DNA of 64,000 nucleotides, from assembly GCF_004355225.1 (NCBI RefSeq), contig NZ_CP037933.1, forward strand, positions 2,356,001-2,420,000. Reading direction: 5' to 3'. Each line of letters begins with the position of its first letter. The stretch's first letter is position 1. Of the stretch, positions 54,103 to 62,876 are shown one piece after another. Origin of the DNA: Flavobacterium nackdongense. Its GTDB lineage: Bacteria; Bacteroidota; Bacteroidia; Flavobacteriales; Flavobacteriaceae. A model generated the notes under the pieces. The model made no database searches, had not been told where the DNA came from, and saw only the letters and a program-made list of their open reading frames with translations. The position numbers and the translations under genes were made by a program.

Positions 54103-54110
54103 TAAGTTTG
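54103..54110 (+). promoter_or_regulatory. nhaA: Candidate -7 box of nhaA
   Basis: TAAGTTTG fits TAnnTTTG, 29 bases before the ATG at 54140 and downstream of the long inverted repeat. No -33 TTG stands at the right spacing. Confidence 0.4.
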
Positions 54111-54139
54111 TTAAATAGAAAAGAAATAACAATCAAAAT

Positions 54140-55315
54140 ATGAAATTAACAAAAACCTTTAACTCCTTCTTTCACAGCGAAAAAGCAGGCGGACTTATTC
54201 TTCTTTTTGTAACGATTTTGTCTCTTATTCTTGCTAATTCCTCCATTCAAACCCAATATATTTCGTTTTGGTCCACAGAATTTGGGCATCATTCCATCAC
54301 GCATTGGATTAATGATGGATTGATGGCAATTTTCTTCCTATTGATTGGATTGGAATTAGAGCGAGAGATCTATCTTGGAGAATTGTCCAGTATCAAGAAT
54401 GCGGCTTTACCTATTTTTGGTGCTCTTGGCGGAATGCTTGTCCCAGCTGGTTTATTTTTGTTGTTGAATTATGGAACCATAACCCAAAACGGAGCGGGAA
54501 TCCCAATGGCGACAGATATTGCATTTGCCATAGGAATTTTATCGCTTTTAGGAAGTCGCGTACCTGCTTCATTAAAAATATTTCTGACTGCCCTCGCCGT
54601 AATTGACGACTTGGGAGCCATTATCGTGATTGCGGTTTTCTACACAACCTCTATTGCATTTGTCAATTTAGCCATTGCTTTGGGCATTATGGGGTTTTTA
54701 TTTATTCTGAATCGGATGAAGGTTTACAATCTAATTCCTTATTTAATTGGCGGCGTAGCGATGTGGCATTTTATGCTAAATTCGGGTGTTCACGCAACGA
54801 TTACTGGAGTTCTATTGGCATTTGTCATTCCTTTTGGTGATGGCAGCAAGAAATCGCCTTCTTATATTTTGCAGCATTTGCTACACCAACCTGTGGCTTT
54901 TATCATTTTGCCTTTGTTTGCTATTGCCAATACCTGCATCGCCATCGATTCGAATTGGAGTGAAGGTTTGAGCCACTCCAATTCAATTGGAATTCTTGTT
55001 GGACTTGTAGTGGGAAAACCTTTGGGAATTTTTCTTTTTTCGTTTATTGGCGTGAGTTTAGGTCTGTGTGCATTGCCACAAGATTTAAAATGGAAAAGCA
55101 TTATTGGCGCTGGAATGCTGGGTGGAATTGGGTTTACAATGTCTATATTTATTACACTATTGGCCTTCAAAAATGACGGAGAGGAAGTGATTACCTATTC
55201 TAAAATTGCAATTTTGATTGCCTCGTTTGTGGCGGGAACTATGGGTTTTCTTTGGCTGAAATTTACTTTGAACGAAGCTGTCCCAAAACAACTTAAAAAA
55301 CCAAAGATTATATAG
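54140..55315 (+). CDS. nhaA: Na+/H+ antiporter NhaA
   Basis: Twelve-segment inner-membrane antiporter that expels sodium for protons and sets cytoplasmic pH. Family marks are FFLLIGLELEREIYLGEL, PIFGALGGMLVPAGLFLL, GWGIPMATDIAFA-like (here GAGIPMATDIAFAIGILSLL), the ion-binding Asp pair in LTALAVIDDLGAIIVIA, and GVHATITGVLLAFVIP. Length 391 is normal. It stands alone, with a hairpin terminator after the stop shared with proC from the opposite side. Confidence 0.97.
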   Translation: MKLTKTFNSFFHSEKAGGLILLFVTILSLILANSSIQTQYISFWSTEFGHHSITHWINDGLMAIFFLLIGLELEREIYLGELSSIKNAALPIFGALGGMLVPAGLFLLLNYGTITQNGAGIPMATDIAFAIGILSLLGSRVPASLKIFLTALAVIDDLGAIIVIAVFYTTSIAFVNLAIALGIMGFLFILNRMKVYNLIPYLIGGVAMWHFMLNSGVHATITGVLLAFVIPFGDGSKKSPSYILQHLLHQPVAFIILPLFAIANTCIAIDSNWSEGLSHSNSIGILVGLVVGKPLGIFLFSFIGVSLGLCALPQDLKWKSIIGAGMLGGIGFTMSIFITLLAFKNDGEEVITYSKIAILIASFVAGTMGFLWLKFTLNEAVPKQLKKPKII

Positions 55316-55331
55316 CATGTTTATAAAAAAC

Positions 55332-55368
55332 AAAAAGGGAATTGAACATAAAGTCAATTCCCTTTTTT
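55332..55368. terminator. Bidirectional terminator between nhaA and proC
   Basis: AAAAAGGGAATTGA (55332-55345) pairs with TCAATTCCCTTTTT (55354-55367) around an eight-base loop. The A-run and T-run on the two sides serve both converging genes. Confidence 0.9.
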
Positions 55369-55384
55369 GATTTTTTACCATTTT

Positions 55385-56161
55385 TTATCCCTTAATCTGT
55401 TTCAAAGAGGTCTTAATTCCTCTAATGAGTGACGAGCTGAATCCGTGCATTTCCATTTCGTTCAATCCCGCAATCGTGCAGCCTTGTGGAGTTGTAACTC
55501 GGTCAATCAATTGTTCTGGATGTATATTTTCTTCCATAATCATTTCGGCAGCTCCCTTTACGGTTTGGGCAGAAATGGCCAAAGCCGTTTTCCAATCAAA
55601 ACCAATTTCGATTCCAGCTTGCATCGAAGCGCGAATATAACGTAAGGCAAAAGCCGTTCCGCTAGCCGCCAAAACCGTTGCCGCATCCATCAATTTCTCG
55701 TCGATTATAGGTGCAGTTCCTAAATCTTGGAAAAGGTCTACCACATTTTGAGCTTGAATGGCGTGTTTTTCATTGAAAGCAATACAGGTTGCCGATGCGC
55801 CAAATTGAGCCGCAATATTGGGCATAATTCGAATAGCACTGTTCGATTCGCCTATTTTATTTTGAAGGGATTCAATCGATAACCCGCTTACGCCCGAAGC
55901 GATTACTTTATTGGAAATTACTGGAAGGATTTCTGCCAAGACCGTACTTACCTGATACGGTTTTATAGTCAGAATTATCACATCCGCTTCTTGAATGTTG
56001 TGTTTGTTATCTTTAGAAACGGTCACACCCAATTCTTCTAAATAGAGAATGCTTGTTGTATTTCGTCTTGTAACTGTGATTTGGTGCCCTTTCGAAAATC
56101 GAGTTAATCCCAATGCGATGGAAACTCCAAGATTTCCTCCTCCGATAATATGTACTTTCAT
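55385..56161 (-). CDS. proC: Pyrroline-5-carboxylate reductase
   Basis: Last step of proline synthesis, NAD(P)H-dependent. The 258-residue protein has the nucleotide-binding MKVHIIGGGNLGVSIALGL, VIILTIKPYQVSTVLAEI, AIRIMPNIAAQFGASATCIA, the substrate segment LAASGTAFALRYIRASMQAG and the C-terminal DRVTTPQGCTIAGLNEMEMHGFS. Size and start are normal. It lies 48 bases after the mgtE stop on the same strand and may be read from the rsmA-mgtE transcript. Confidence 0.95.
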   Translation of the reverse strand: MKVHIIGGGNLGVSIALGLTRFSKGHQITVTRRNTTSILYLEELGVTVSKDNKHNIQEADVIILTIKPYQVSTVLAEILPVISNKVIASGVSGLSIESLQNKIGESNSAIRIMPNIAAQFGASATCIAFNEKHAIQAQNVVDLFQDLGTAPIIDEKLMDAATVLAASGTAFALRYIRASMQAGIEIGFDWKTALAISAQTVKGAAEMIMEENIHPEQLIDRVTTPQGCTIAGLNEMEMHGFSSSLIRGIKTSLKQIKG

Positions 56162-56208
56162 TTTAATTTTAAGTTGTTGGTTGTTCGCTAATAGATAATT
56201 CTGGTTTT

Positions 56209-57618
56209 TTATAATAATTTGCCTTTCAATAATAATGAGGCGATTGTAAAATAAATGACCAAACCAGTAACGTCAACTAAAGTTGCCACAAATGGCGCTG
56301 ATGAAGTGGCAGGGTCTAGCTTGAGTTTTTTTAATAAAAAGGGAATCATAGAGCCTGAAAGTGTACCCCATAAAACAATAAATACTAAGGAAATGGAAAC
56401 CGTCATTGCAACAGCAAACCAATGAATTCCATATTGATACAATCCGGTCTGCTGCCAAATCATAATTCGAATAAATCCCACAATTCCCAATATAGAACCC
56501 AATAAAAATCCGGAAGCGATTTCTTTTTTCATTACAAACCACCAATCTTTTAGATCTAATTCTTTCAATGCCATGGCGCGAATAATCAAAGTCGCAGCTT
56601 GTGAACCTGAGTTTCCGCCACTCGAAATAATAAGAGGTACGAATAATGCCAAAACGACTGCTTTTTCTATTTCTCCTTCAAAAAATCCCATAGCTGAGGC
56701 AGTAAACATTTCTCCAAGAAATAAAACAACAAGCCAAGTGGCGCGTTTTTTTACCATTTCGAAAAGTCTAGTTTGAACATAAGGTAATTCAAGAGCTTCC
56801 AAACCCCCAAACTTTTGAATATCTTCGGTATCTCTTTTTTCTATCTCATCTTTTATAACATCAATCACATCATCTATCGTGATTCGACCGACCAAACGCC
56901 CTAATTCATCTACAACAGGAATAGCTTCGAGGTCATATTTATCCATTATTCGAGCCACCTCGACATCGGCCGTTTCAACATCTACATAATTGAGTTTTCG
57001 AATGTAAAATTCACTGATAGGCGTTTTTGTTGTTGGTGCTGTCAACAAATCTTTCAGAGACAAACGCCCTTTGAGTTTATTATCATCATCAACAACGTAA
57101 ATGGAATGTACTTTGGAAATGTTTTCGGCTTGAATTCGCATCTCCTTGACGCAAGTCATCACGTTCCAATTCTCGTTGACTTTAACCAATTCTTTGTGCA
57201 TAATCCCACCCGCAGTATCTTCGTCATAACGCAACAAATCAACAATACCTTTGGCATGTTCAATATCTTGCAGTTCAGATATTACCTCCGCTTTTCTATC
57301 CTTTGAAAGTTCTCCAATAATATCAGCGGCGTCATTGGTTTCGAGTTCGTCAAGTTCTTCGGCGATTTCTTTTGGCGACAGTCGACTCAATATTTTTTCG
57401 CGCAAATCGTCTTCTAATTCCAGAAGTATTTCAGCAGTTTTTTCAGAATCCAACACCTTGAAAATATAGGTTGCTTCCTCAATACTGACCTCATCTAGTA
57501 TTTCGGCAAAATCAGCATGGTGCATATCATTCAATAAAACTTCCAATTGCTGGTCGTTTTTACTTTGAATAAGTTGCTCTAATTCTTGAATTAGCTCTTT
57601 GCTGATTTTAAACTCCAT
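56209..57618 (-). CDS. mgtE: Magnesium transporter MgtE
   Basis: Mg2+ channel/transporter gated by cytoplasmic magnesium. The N-domain (about 1-130, superhelical repeats with [14 protein letters not shown]) is followed by a CBS pair (about 135-250: [38 protein letters not shown]) and a five-helix membrane domain (about 280-469) with the signature [20 protein letters not shown]. Length 469 is standard. Its ATG overlaps the rsmA stop by 11 bases, so the two are translationally coupled. Confidence 0.97.
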   Translation of the reverse strand: MEFKISKELIQELEQLIQSKNDQQLEVLLNDMHHADFAEILDEVSIEEATYIFKVLDSEKTAEILLELEDDLREKILSRLSPKEIAEELDELETNDAADIIGELSKDRKAEVISELQDIEHAKGIVDLLRYDEDTAGGIMHKELVKVNENWNVMTCVKEMRIQAENISKVHSIYVVDDDNKLKGRLSLKDLLTAPTTKTPISEFYIRKLNYVDVETADVEVARIMDKYDLEAIPVVDELGRLVGRITIDDVIDVIKDEIEKRDTEDIQKFGGLEALELPYVQTRLFEMVKKRATWLVVLFLGEMFTASAMGFFEGEIEKAVVLALFVPLIISSGGNSGSQAATLIIRAMALKELDLKDWWFVMKKEIASGFLLGSILGIVGFIRIMIWQQTGLYQYGIHWFAVAMTVSISLVFIVLWGTLSGSMIPFLLKKLKLDPATSSAPFVATLVDVTGLVIYFTIASLLLKGKLL

Positions 57619-58387
57619 CGGCTTCTATTTTTTGGGTCAGAGCGATAAATTGCTCGACACTAAGTTGTTCCGGACGCAGGTTAAAAACTTCGTCCTCTCT
57701 TAAACTATCGGACAAATTTAGTGTTTTTAAACTATTTCTCAAGGTTTTTCTGCGTTGCTGGAAAGCAGTTTTGACCACCGTAAAAAATAATTTTTCACCG
57801 CAAGGCAAACTGTAATTTTCTTTTCTTCGCATGCGCATCACTCCCGATTTCACCTTAGGTGGCGGAATAAAAACGTGCTCATCGACCGTGAATAAATATT
57901 CAGTATCGTAAAAGGCTTGTGCCAAAACCGAAAGAATTCCATAGGTCTTGCTCCCTTTTTTCTCGCAGATGCGTTCGGCGACTTCTTTCTGGAACATACC
58001 CGAAAATTCTGGAATTTGATCGCGCAATTCTAAAGTGCGAAAGACAATTTGTGTGGAAATATTATAGGGAAAATTGCCTATAATAGCAAACTGCTTTCCG
58101 CCAAAAACTTCGTTGACATCGTATTTCAAGAAATCTTTAGAGATGATTTTTCCGTGCAATTTGGGATAATTGGCATCCAAATAATCCACCGATTCCGTGT
58201 CGATTTCGATAACGTAGGTGTTGATTGGTTTTTCCAATAAATACTTGGTCAAAACGCCCATTCCCGGACCGATTTCTAATACGTCATCATAACCTTCGAG
58301 ACTCAAGGTGTCGGCAATGGCTTTTGCTACGCTTTCGTCTTTCAAGAAATGTTGCCCGAGGTGTTTTTTGGCTTTTACTTTTTCCAT
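57608..58387 (-). CDS. rsmA: 16S rRNA dimethyladenosine transferase RsmA
   Basis: RsmA (KsgA) dimethylates two adenosines in the last helix of 16S rRNA during 30S maturation. SAM-binding and catalytic motifs are [29 protein letters not shown] and NFPYNIS (NxPY), with the C-terminal [16 protein letters not shown]. The open frame starts at 58405, but those six codons come from an intergenic repeat, so [14 protein letters not shown] at 58387 is the start (259 residues). It overlaps mgtE. Confidence 0.96.
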   Translation of the reverse strand: MEKVKAKKHLGQHFLKDESVAKAIADTLSLEGYDDVLEIGPGMGVLTKYLLEKPINTYVIEIDTESVDYLDANYPKLHGKIISKDFLKYDVNEVFGGKQFAIIGNFPYNISTQIVFRTLELRDQIPEFSGMFQKEVAERICEKKGSKTYGILSVLAQAFYDTEYLFTVDEHVFIPPPKVKSGVMRMRRKENYSLPCGEKLFFTVVKTAFQQRRKTLRNSLKTLNLSDSLREDEVFNLRPEQLSVEQFIALTQKIEADGV

Positions 58388-58390
58388 ATT

Positions 58391-58460
58391 GTCATTGCGA
58401 GGCACGAAGCAATCTCGCTTAAATTTTAAATTTATTTTACCGCAAAGACGCGAAGGGGGA
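58391..58460 (+). repeat. Two dispersed-repeat words upstream of rsmA
   Basis: 58391-58417 reads TCATTGCGAGGCACGAAGCA plus CTCG and can fold (ATTGC / GCAAT). 58439-58456 reads ACCGCAAAGACGCGAAGG. Both words resemble common intergenic repeats of Bacteroidota; the second is akin to the ends of the element at 45986-46142. The first extends into the apparent upstream start of rsmA. Confidence 0.55.
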
Positions 58461-58554
58461 AACGTTATATAATTTGAATACTAAAATACAATCTAAAATT
58501 TATTTCTGTCCAACGGATAAACCACGATCACTTTCCGGTCGCTGCTGCAATTTT

Positions 58555-58722
58555 ATTGGTTCCCACATCAACGGATTAGCATCCTTGCTACAATATTGCT
58601 GGTTCCCACATCAACGGATTAAAATCCGTTGCTACAATATGAATCGTTCCTACGGAACTTTTGCGATTCAAAGAGGCCGCAGCTCGATACATTTTGTATA
58701 GCTGGATTTAGTCCAGTTAGCA
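58555..58722 (+). repeat. Cluster of hairpins with a 43-bp direct repeat
   Basis: GGTTCCCACATCAACGGATT recurs at 58558 and 58601, 43 bases apart; the second copy holds the dyad AACGGATTAAAATCCGTT. Next come GTTCCTACGGAAC (58645-58657) nested inside GAATCG/CGATTC, then CTGGATTTAGTCCAG (58702-58716). At least three hairpins in a row fill much of this gene-free 440-base space, and the rest of the space shows nothing else. Confidence 0.75.
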
Positions 58723-58827
58723 ACGCTAAACAAGAGAGAAAGAGCCCGAGGCTCGGCGCATATTATGATTTGATCTTTAAATACTGCCATCTCAACTGAA
58801 CACTAAAACCTGACCACTGAGCACTTT

Positions 58828-59139
58828 TTAACGCTCCAAAATCACTTCTAATTCTGTTCTGAAAGATAACATTTTCTCTCCAAATAATTTACCTCCTTCT
58901 TGACGCAATGTTGGTGCATCTTCCGAGTAATATTTTTGCAAAGTTTCCTTGCTGTCCGTCGTGTATTGAACCGAATAAGTGATTCCTCCCATTTCTTCTT
59001 CAATTAAAACGCGTGCCATTTTGGCCGAAGAGAATTTTCCCGTGGCCAGCATTTCCGGTATGTGTTTGTGTTGCATCCAAATCATCCATTGGTCGTGAAC
59101 ACTTTCGTGTATGTTTGTGGTAACGTTGTAAATTATCAT
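58828..59139 (-). CDS. DUF4286 family protein
   Basis: A 103-residue soluble protein with the DUF4286 pattern (MIIYNVTTNIHESVHDQWMI, WMQHKHIPEMLATGKF, GGITYSVQYTTDSKETLQKY, GEKMLSFRTELEVI), which has an ABM-like ferredoxin-fold look. The function is unknown. It lies upstream of rsmA and mgtE on the same strand, a neighbourhood seen in Bacteroidota, but the hairpin cluster stands between, so cotranscription is uncertain. Confidence 0.88.
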   Translation of the reverse strand: MIIYNVTTNIHESVHDQWMIWMQHKHIPEMLATGKFSSAKMARVLIEEEMGGITYSVQYTTDSKETLQKYYSEDAPTLRQEGGKLFGEKMLSFRTELEVILER

Positions 59140-59221
59140 TTAAAAAATATTAAAGTTGAAGCTTTAAGTACCAAGATATTTGTACTTCCCTGAAATGGGG
59201 TAACCATAAAAATCATTTTAT

Positions 59222-59439
59222 ATGAATGCAAATTTAAAAGAAATTAGGAAACACCGCGCCTACCGTGATGAGTTTACAAAAGAAATTGTAAATTTTTACG
59301 AAAATGGAAAATATTATGTTCAACTGTAAGGATTGAATAATGGTTGATTTACCAATGGTTTTATAAATTTTGCACTTTCACAAAATAGAAATTGAATGGC
59401 TAGAAATGAAATAAAGTATCAAAAAAATAATTGAACAAC
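59222..59439 (+). pseudogene. Decayed transposase OrfA-like remnant
   Basis: Frame +, from the ATG at 59222, reads MNANLKEIRKHRAYRDEFTK then EIVNFYENGKYYVQL, a stop, GLNNG, a stop, FTNGFINFALSQNRN, a stop and MARNEIKYQ. The start matches the helix-turn-helix OrfA of IS3-like transposases, which read LKEIR.HRAYREEF followed by KEIV..F..GKYSV.QL and a GI.NG..Y.WIYKF segment. Stops at three places and a lost stretch between QL and GLNNG show it is dead. I see no partner OrfB or IS ends nearby. It occupies much of a 372-base spacer otherwise free of genes. Confidence 0.6.
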
Positions 59440-59511
59440 TATAAATCAGAATATTGATAATTTAAAGTACACTCATTACATACTAAACACTCTTTTTTTT
59501 AATACTTTCAT

Positions 59512-61383
59512 TTAAATTTTCACAATAAATAGCGGAATCGAAATCTGGTGTCGCAACTTATCGACAGTAGTTCCAAAAAGTAAATCTTTGAAACCCGTGT
59601 GACCGTGCGTACCCATTACCAAAACATCAAAACCTCCTTTGTTGATGATCGCTGGAATTACTTTATAAGGTTTGCCAAAACCTAATTTGGTTTTCACCTT
59701 AAATCCTTTTTCAGAAAGCATTTCCTTGTATTCGGCCAATAATTTTTCGTCAATTAAGGTTTCGTGATCTTCGATATTCTTACCGTAAACCATCGCTCCC
59801 ACCGTTTCTACTACGTGAATCAAGGTGTACTTAGCTTCGATTCCGCCCAATTCAAAGGCACTGTTTATCGCTACCGCATCGGCAGAAGTGAAATCGACCG
59901 TAATAGCAATACGCTTTGTATTATACCTTGCAATATCTGAAAATTGGAGATCTAAATTATGTGGAGAGTGATTTTGAAATTCAAGTTTAGTTTTGGTTAT
60001 AAAAGGTTTGAACACGATATACAACAGCAAAATCAAAAATCCGAAAGCCATAGGCACCACTGTAAGCCACAAAACAATTGGATTTTCCGCAGTTTCGAGC
60101 CAGCCCACAATTTCATTATACACCAATTTTACATTCAAGGAAACAATAATGGTAGCTACAATCCAAGAACCAATTTGAGTCAATGTACTAATGTGAAAAC
60201 CTTTCATTTTTGATTTATCCGATACAAAATGTATCAGCGGAATAATAGCAAAACCCAATTGCAAACTCAAAATAACCTGACTCAAAATCAGCAATTTTCC
60301 GGTTACGCTTTCGCCAAAAATAGAAATAACTATTACCGCAGGCACAATCGCGATCAATCGGGTAATAATTCTTCTTACCCAAGGCTGAATCCTTAGATTT
60401 AAATAGCCTTCCATCACGATTTGTCCTGCCAAAGTTCCCGTAATGGTGGAGCTTTGTCCTGCCGCAATCAAGGCAACGGCAAACAAAATTGGGGCCCATT
60501 TTGTACCTAAAATTGGGGCCAAAAACTGATGCGCATCTTGAATTTCGGCCACTTCAAACATTCCATTTTTGTAGAATGTGGCTGCTGCCAATATTAAAAT
60601 CGCGGCATTGACAAAAAAAGCTAGGTTCAATGCAATCGTACTATCGATTAAATTGTATTTCAAAGCTTGTTTGATACCCGCCACACTTCGGTCAAATTTT
60701 CGGGTTTGAACAAGAGAAGAATGCAAATATAAATTGTGAGGCATAACCGTAGCTCCAATAATCCCGATGGCGATGTAAAGCGCAGCCGAATTAGGCATCG
60801 ACGGAATTAACCCTTGCACCACTTTACCCATCTCGGGTTGGGCAAAAATCATTTCGAAAATAAATGAAATTCCGATGATAGCGACCAATGCGATAATGAA
60901 TGCTTCCATTTTTCGGATGCCTTTATTGATTAAGAAAAGCAATAAAAATGTATCCAAAACGGTAATAATTACTGCATCAATCAGCGGGATGTCGAACAAT
61001 AAATTGATTCCGATTGCCATTCCCAAAACCTCAGCTAGATCGCAAGCCGCAATGGCAATTTCAGCCAAAAAATAAAGAATATAATTGATAAAAGGCGAAT
61101 AGGTTTCGCGAGAAGCTTGCGCTAAATCACGTTGGGTTACAATCCCCAATCGGGCACTCAAACTTTGCAAAAGCAAGGCCATCATATTACTCATTAACAA
61201 AACCCAAAGTAAGGCATACCCAAACTGACTTCCACCAGCAATATCAGTCGCCCAGTTTCCGGGATCCATATACCCCACACTAATTAAATAAGCGGGGCCA
61301 AAAAAGGCAAGAATTTTTCTGAAAGTCGAGGTTTTATTTTGTGTGGCTACCGATTGATTTACTTCTTCTAAAGATTTGCTCAT
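59512..61383 (-). CDS. mntH: NRAMP divalent-metal transporter fused to a UspA domain
   Basis: Residues about 20-465 are an NRAMP (MntH) proton-coupled Mn2+/Fe2+ importer with eleven or so segments and both signatures: MDPGNWATDIAGG (DPGN, segment 1) and VMPHNLYLHSS (MPH, segment 6). Residues about 480-623 are a universal stress protein domain (RIAITVDFTSADAVAINSA, LIHVVETVG, LVMGTHGHTGFKDLLFGTTV), keeping the ATP-binding G-x2-G-x9-G(S/T) pattern. The fused UspA domain may sense ATP or stress. It is divergent, across 98 bases with two dyads, from an outer-membrane protein gene. Manganese against iron cannot be told from sequence. Confidence 0.9.
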   Translation of the reverse strand: MSKSLEEVNQSVATQNKTSTFRKILAFFGPAYLISVGYMDPGNWATDIAGGSQFGYALLWVLLMSNMMALLLQSLSARLGIVTQRDLAQASRETYSPFINYILYFLAEIAIAACDLAEVLGMAIGINLLFDIPLIDAVIITVLDTFLLLFLINKGIRKMEAFIIALVAIIGISFIFEMIFAQPEMGKVVQGLIPSMPNSAALYIAIGIIGATVMPHNLYLHSSLVQTRKFDRSVAGIKQALKYNLIDSTIALNLAFFVNAAILILAAATFYKNGMFEVAEIQDAHQFLAPILGTKWAPILFAVALIAAGQSSTITGTLAGQIVMEGYLNLRIQPWVRRIITRLIAIVPAVIVISIFGESVTGKLLILSQVILSLQLGFAIIPLIHFVSDKSKMKGFHISTLTQIGSWIVATIIVSLNVKLVYNEIVGWLETAENPIVLWLTVVPMAFGFLILLLYIVFKPFITKTKLEFQNHSPHNLDLQFSDIARYNTKRIAITVDFTSADAVAINSAFELGGIEAKYTLIHVVETVGAMVYGKNIEDHETLIDEKLLAEYKEMLSEKGFKVKTKLGFGKPYKVIPAIINKGGFDVLVMGTHGHTGFKDLLFGTTVDKLRHQISIPLFIVKI

Positions 61384-61405
61384 GACTGAAATTGAATTAG
61401 TAAGG

Positions 61406-61413
61406 CAAATATA
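61406..61413 (-). promoter_or_regulatory. mntH: -7 box of the NRAMP-UspA gene
   Basis: The minus strand reads TATATTTG, matching TAnnTTTG, 22 bases before the ATG. It directly abuts the dyad at 61414-61430. No -33 TTG is clear at the right distance. Confidence 0.5.
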
Positions 61414-61430
61414 TACAAAAAGATTTTGTA
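61414..61430. promoter_or_regulatory. Dyad TACAAAA-AGA-TTTTGTA
   Basis: A perfect 7-bp inverted repeat with a three-base spacer lies between the NRAMP -7 box and the plus-strand promoter. It overlaps the TTG (61426-61428) of the plus-strand promoter, so a bound protein could act on both genes. Confidence 0.5.
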
Positions 61431-61454
61431 TGAGTAATTATTTTTTTAGATTTG
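61426..61454 (+). promoter_or_regulatory. Promoter of the outer-membrane protein gene
   Basis: TTG (61426-61428), an 18-base spacer and TAGATTTG (61447-61454) match TTG-N(17-23)-TAnnTTTG. The -7 box is inside the dyad at 61442-61463. Confidence 0.65.
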
Positions 61455-61463
61455 TCTAAAAAA
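61442..61463. promoter_or_regulatory. Candidate metal-repressor operator dyad
   Basis: TTTTTTAGA (61442-61450), TTTG, TCTAAAAAA (61455-61463) form a perfect 9-bp dyad that covers the -7 box of the plus-strand promoter. Its TTTAGAnnnnTCTAAA form resembles DtxR/MntR-class operators by general shape, and the flanking metal transporter gene fits. The regulator is unidentified. Confidence 0.5.
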
Positions 61464-61481
61464 TAATTCAAATAGAAAAAA

Positions 61482-62237
61482 ATGAAAAAATCGCTCTTTC
61501 TATTATTCTTGTTGCCCGTTCTAAACACCAATTTGATTGCCCAAGATTTACCTTCTATTCAAACTGACAGGCCTGATCAAACGGAATGTCCATTTATTAC
61601 ACCCCGACACTATTTTCAGCTTGAAAATGGGTTTTCCTATGAAAAGAATAATTTCCAATCCGAACTAATTGTTGTGCCTTCGACCTTAACTCGTTTTGGG
61701 ATCACCAATTATTTTGAATTGCGATTGATTACCGAATTTGTAATTTCTAGAGAAAACGAACTCAATTATTCTGGCATTAACCCCATTTTAATTGGCTTCA
61801 AAACAAGACTTTTAGAAGAAAAAGGAATCATTCCAACCACTTCACTGATTGCCCATATTGGATTCCCTGAAGTAGCTTCGAGTGATTATCGAGCCAATTA
61901 TTATTATCCTGAATTTCGATTTACGATGCAACACACCCTAAGCGATAGGCAAACCCTAAGTTATAATTTGGGCGCCGAATGGAATGGAATTGACAAAAAA
62001 CCCACTTTTATCTACACCTTAACAACAGGATATTCGTTGACGGAAAAGATAGGGGCTTACATCGAATTCTATGGATTTATACCACAAATTGGGGAGGCAG
62101 ATCACCGGTTTGATCTCGGTTTGACCTATTTATTCAATCCTAATCATCAATTTGATGTTTCAGGAGGATTTGGTTTATCGGCCAATTCTCCGGAATATTA
62201 CCTTGCTTTGGGCTATTCGTTTCGATTTAAAACCTAG
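61482..62237 (+). CDS. Outer-membrane beta-barrel protein (Phenol_MetA_deg-like)
   Basis: A 251-residue secreted barrel: signal peptide (MKKSLFLLFLLPVLNTNLIA), then QTDRPDQTECPF, the start of the Phenol_MetA_deg / transporter superfamily, then alternating amphipathic strands (HYFQLENGFSYEKNNF, LTRFGITNYFELRL, YNLGAEWNGIDKKPTFIYTL, YLFNPNHQFDVSGGFGLSAN) ending in an aromatic strand YYLALGYSFRFKT. It is divergent from the NRAMP gene and has a TTG/TAGATTTG promoter overlapping a dyad. A role in metal passage across the outer membrane is possible only by context; the family name comes from an unrelated pathway. Confidence 0.8.
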   Translation: MKKSLFLLFLLPVLNTNLIAQDLPSIQTDRPDQTECPFITPRHYFQLENGFSYEKNNFQSELIVVPSTLTRFGITNYFELRLITEFVISRENELNYSGINPILIGFKTRLLEEKGIIPTTSLIAHIGFPEVASSDYRANYYYPEFRFTMQHTLSDRQTLSYNLGAEWNGIDKKPTFIYTLTTGYSLTEKIGAYIEFYGFIPQIGEADHRFDLGLTYLFNPNHQFDVSGGFGLSANSPEYYLALGYSFRFKT

Positions 62238-62304
62238 TTAGAAGATGCTATCAAACTATAACAAAACTTTATTATTCAAACTTACAACTTGGTTTGAATC
62301 TTTG

Positions 62305-62312
62305 TAACTTTG
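62305..62312 (+). promoter_or_regulatory. Candidate -7 box of the bacilliredoxin gene
   Basis: TAACTTTG fits TAnnTTTG, 34 bases before the ATG at 62347. No -33 TTG stands at the right spacing. Confidence 0.4.
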
Positions 62313-62346
62313 CCACTTTCTAATTTTAATCTAAAAAAATAAAAAT

Positions 62347-62757
62347 ATGTATCCACAAGAAATGGTTTTACCAATGCAAGCTGAATTAACTTCCGTTGGT
62401 TTTCAAGATTTACATAGTGCCCAAGCGGTAGATGCCGCAATAAAAACAGAAGGAACAACATTAGTGGTTGTAAATTCGGTTTGTGGTTGTGCTGCAAGAA
62501 ATGCTCGCCCAGGGTCGGCAATGAGTTTAGACAACACCAAAAAACCAGATCATTTAGTGACTGTTTTTGCTGGAGTTGATAAAGAAGCTGTTGATGCTGC
62601 GAGACAACATATGTTCCCTTTTCCTCCTTCATCGCCAAGCATTGCCTTGTTCAAAGATGGCGAATTGGTTCATATGCTAGAGCGTCATCACATCGAAGGA
62701 CGACCTGCTGAAATGATAGCAGACAATTTGAAAGATGCTTTCAACGAGTTTTGCTAA
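62347..62757 (+). CDS. BrxA/BrxB family bacilliredoxin
   Basis: Thioredoxin-fold protein that removes low-molecular-weight thiols from oxidised proteins. The 136-residue product carries the redox motif CGC in VNSVCGCAARNARPG, the hallmark of the YphP/YqiW (BrxA/B) family, and starts with the conserved MYPQEMVLPMQAELTSVGF. The LERHHIEGRPAEMIA segment and the C-terminal FNEFC are also typical. In Bacillus these enzymes act on bacillithiol; many Bacteroidota have bacillithiol, so this substrate is plausible but unproven. Single gene, ended by a strong bidirectional terminator. Confidence 0.94.
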   Translation: MYPQEMVLPMQAELTSVGFQDLHSAQAVDAAIKTEGTTLVVVNSVCGCAARNARPGSAMSLDNTKKPDHLVTVFAGVDKEAVDAARQHMFPFPPSSPSIALFKDGELVHMLERHHIEGRPAEMIADNLKDAFNEFC

Positions 62758-62807
62758 AAATTTTAGGTATTAAAAAACCTCCTTTTTACAAAAACAAAAC
62801 TAAAAAT

Positions 62808-62854
62808 AAACCTCAAATGCGCAGATTTCAATGAAATTTGCGAATTTGAGGTTT
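62808..62854. terminator. 21-bp stem terminator between brx and fumarase genes
   Basis: AAACCTCAAATGCGCAGATTT (62808-62828) pairs with 62834-62854 with two mismatches across a five-base loop. It stands between two converging genes and serves both. Confidence 0.8.
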
Positions 62855-62876
62855 TAAATTTGAGCTAGGTTAACGA

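Noticed and set aside
58474..58701. A 75-codon frame in the hairpin cluster
   Set aside because: It is built from direct repeats and hairpins, shows no protein-family resemblance, and has no promoter or ribosome site.
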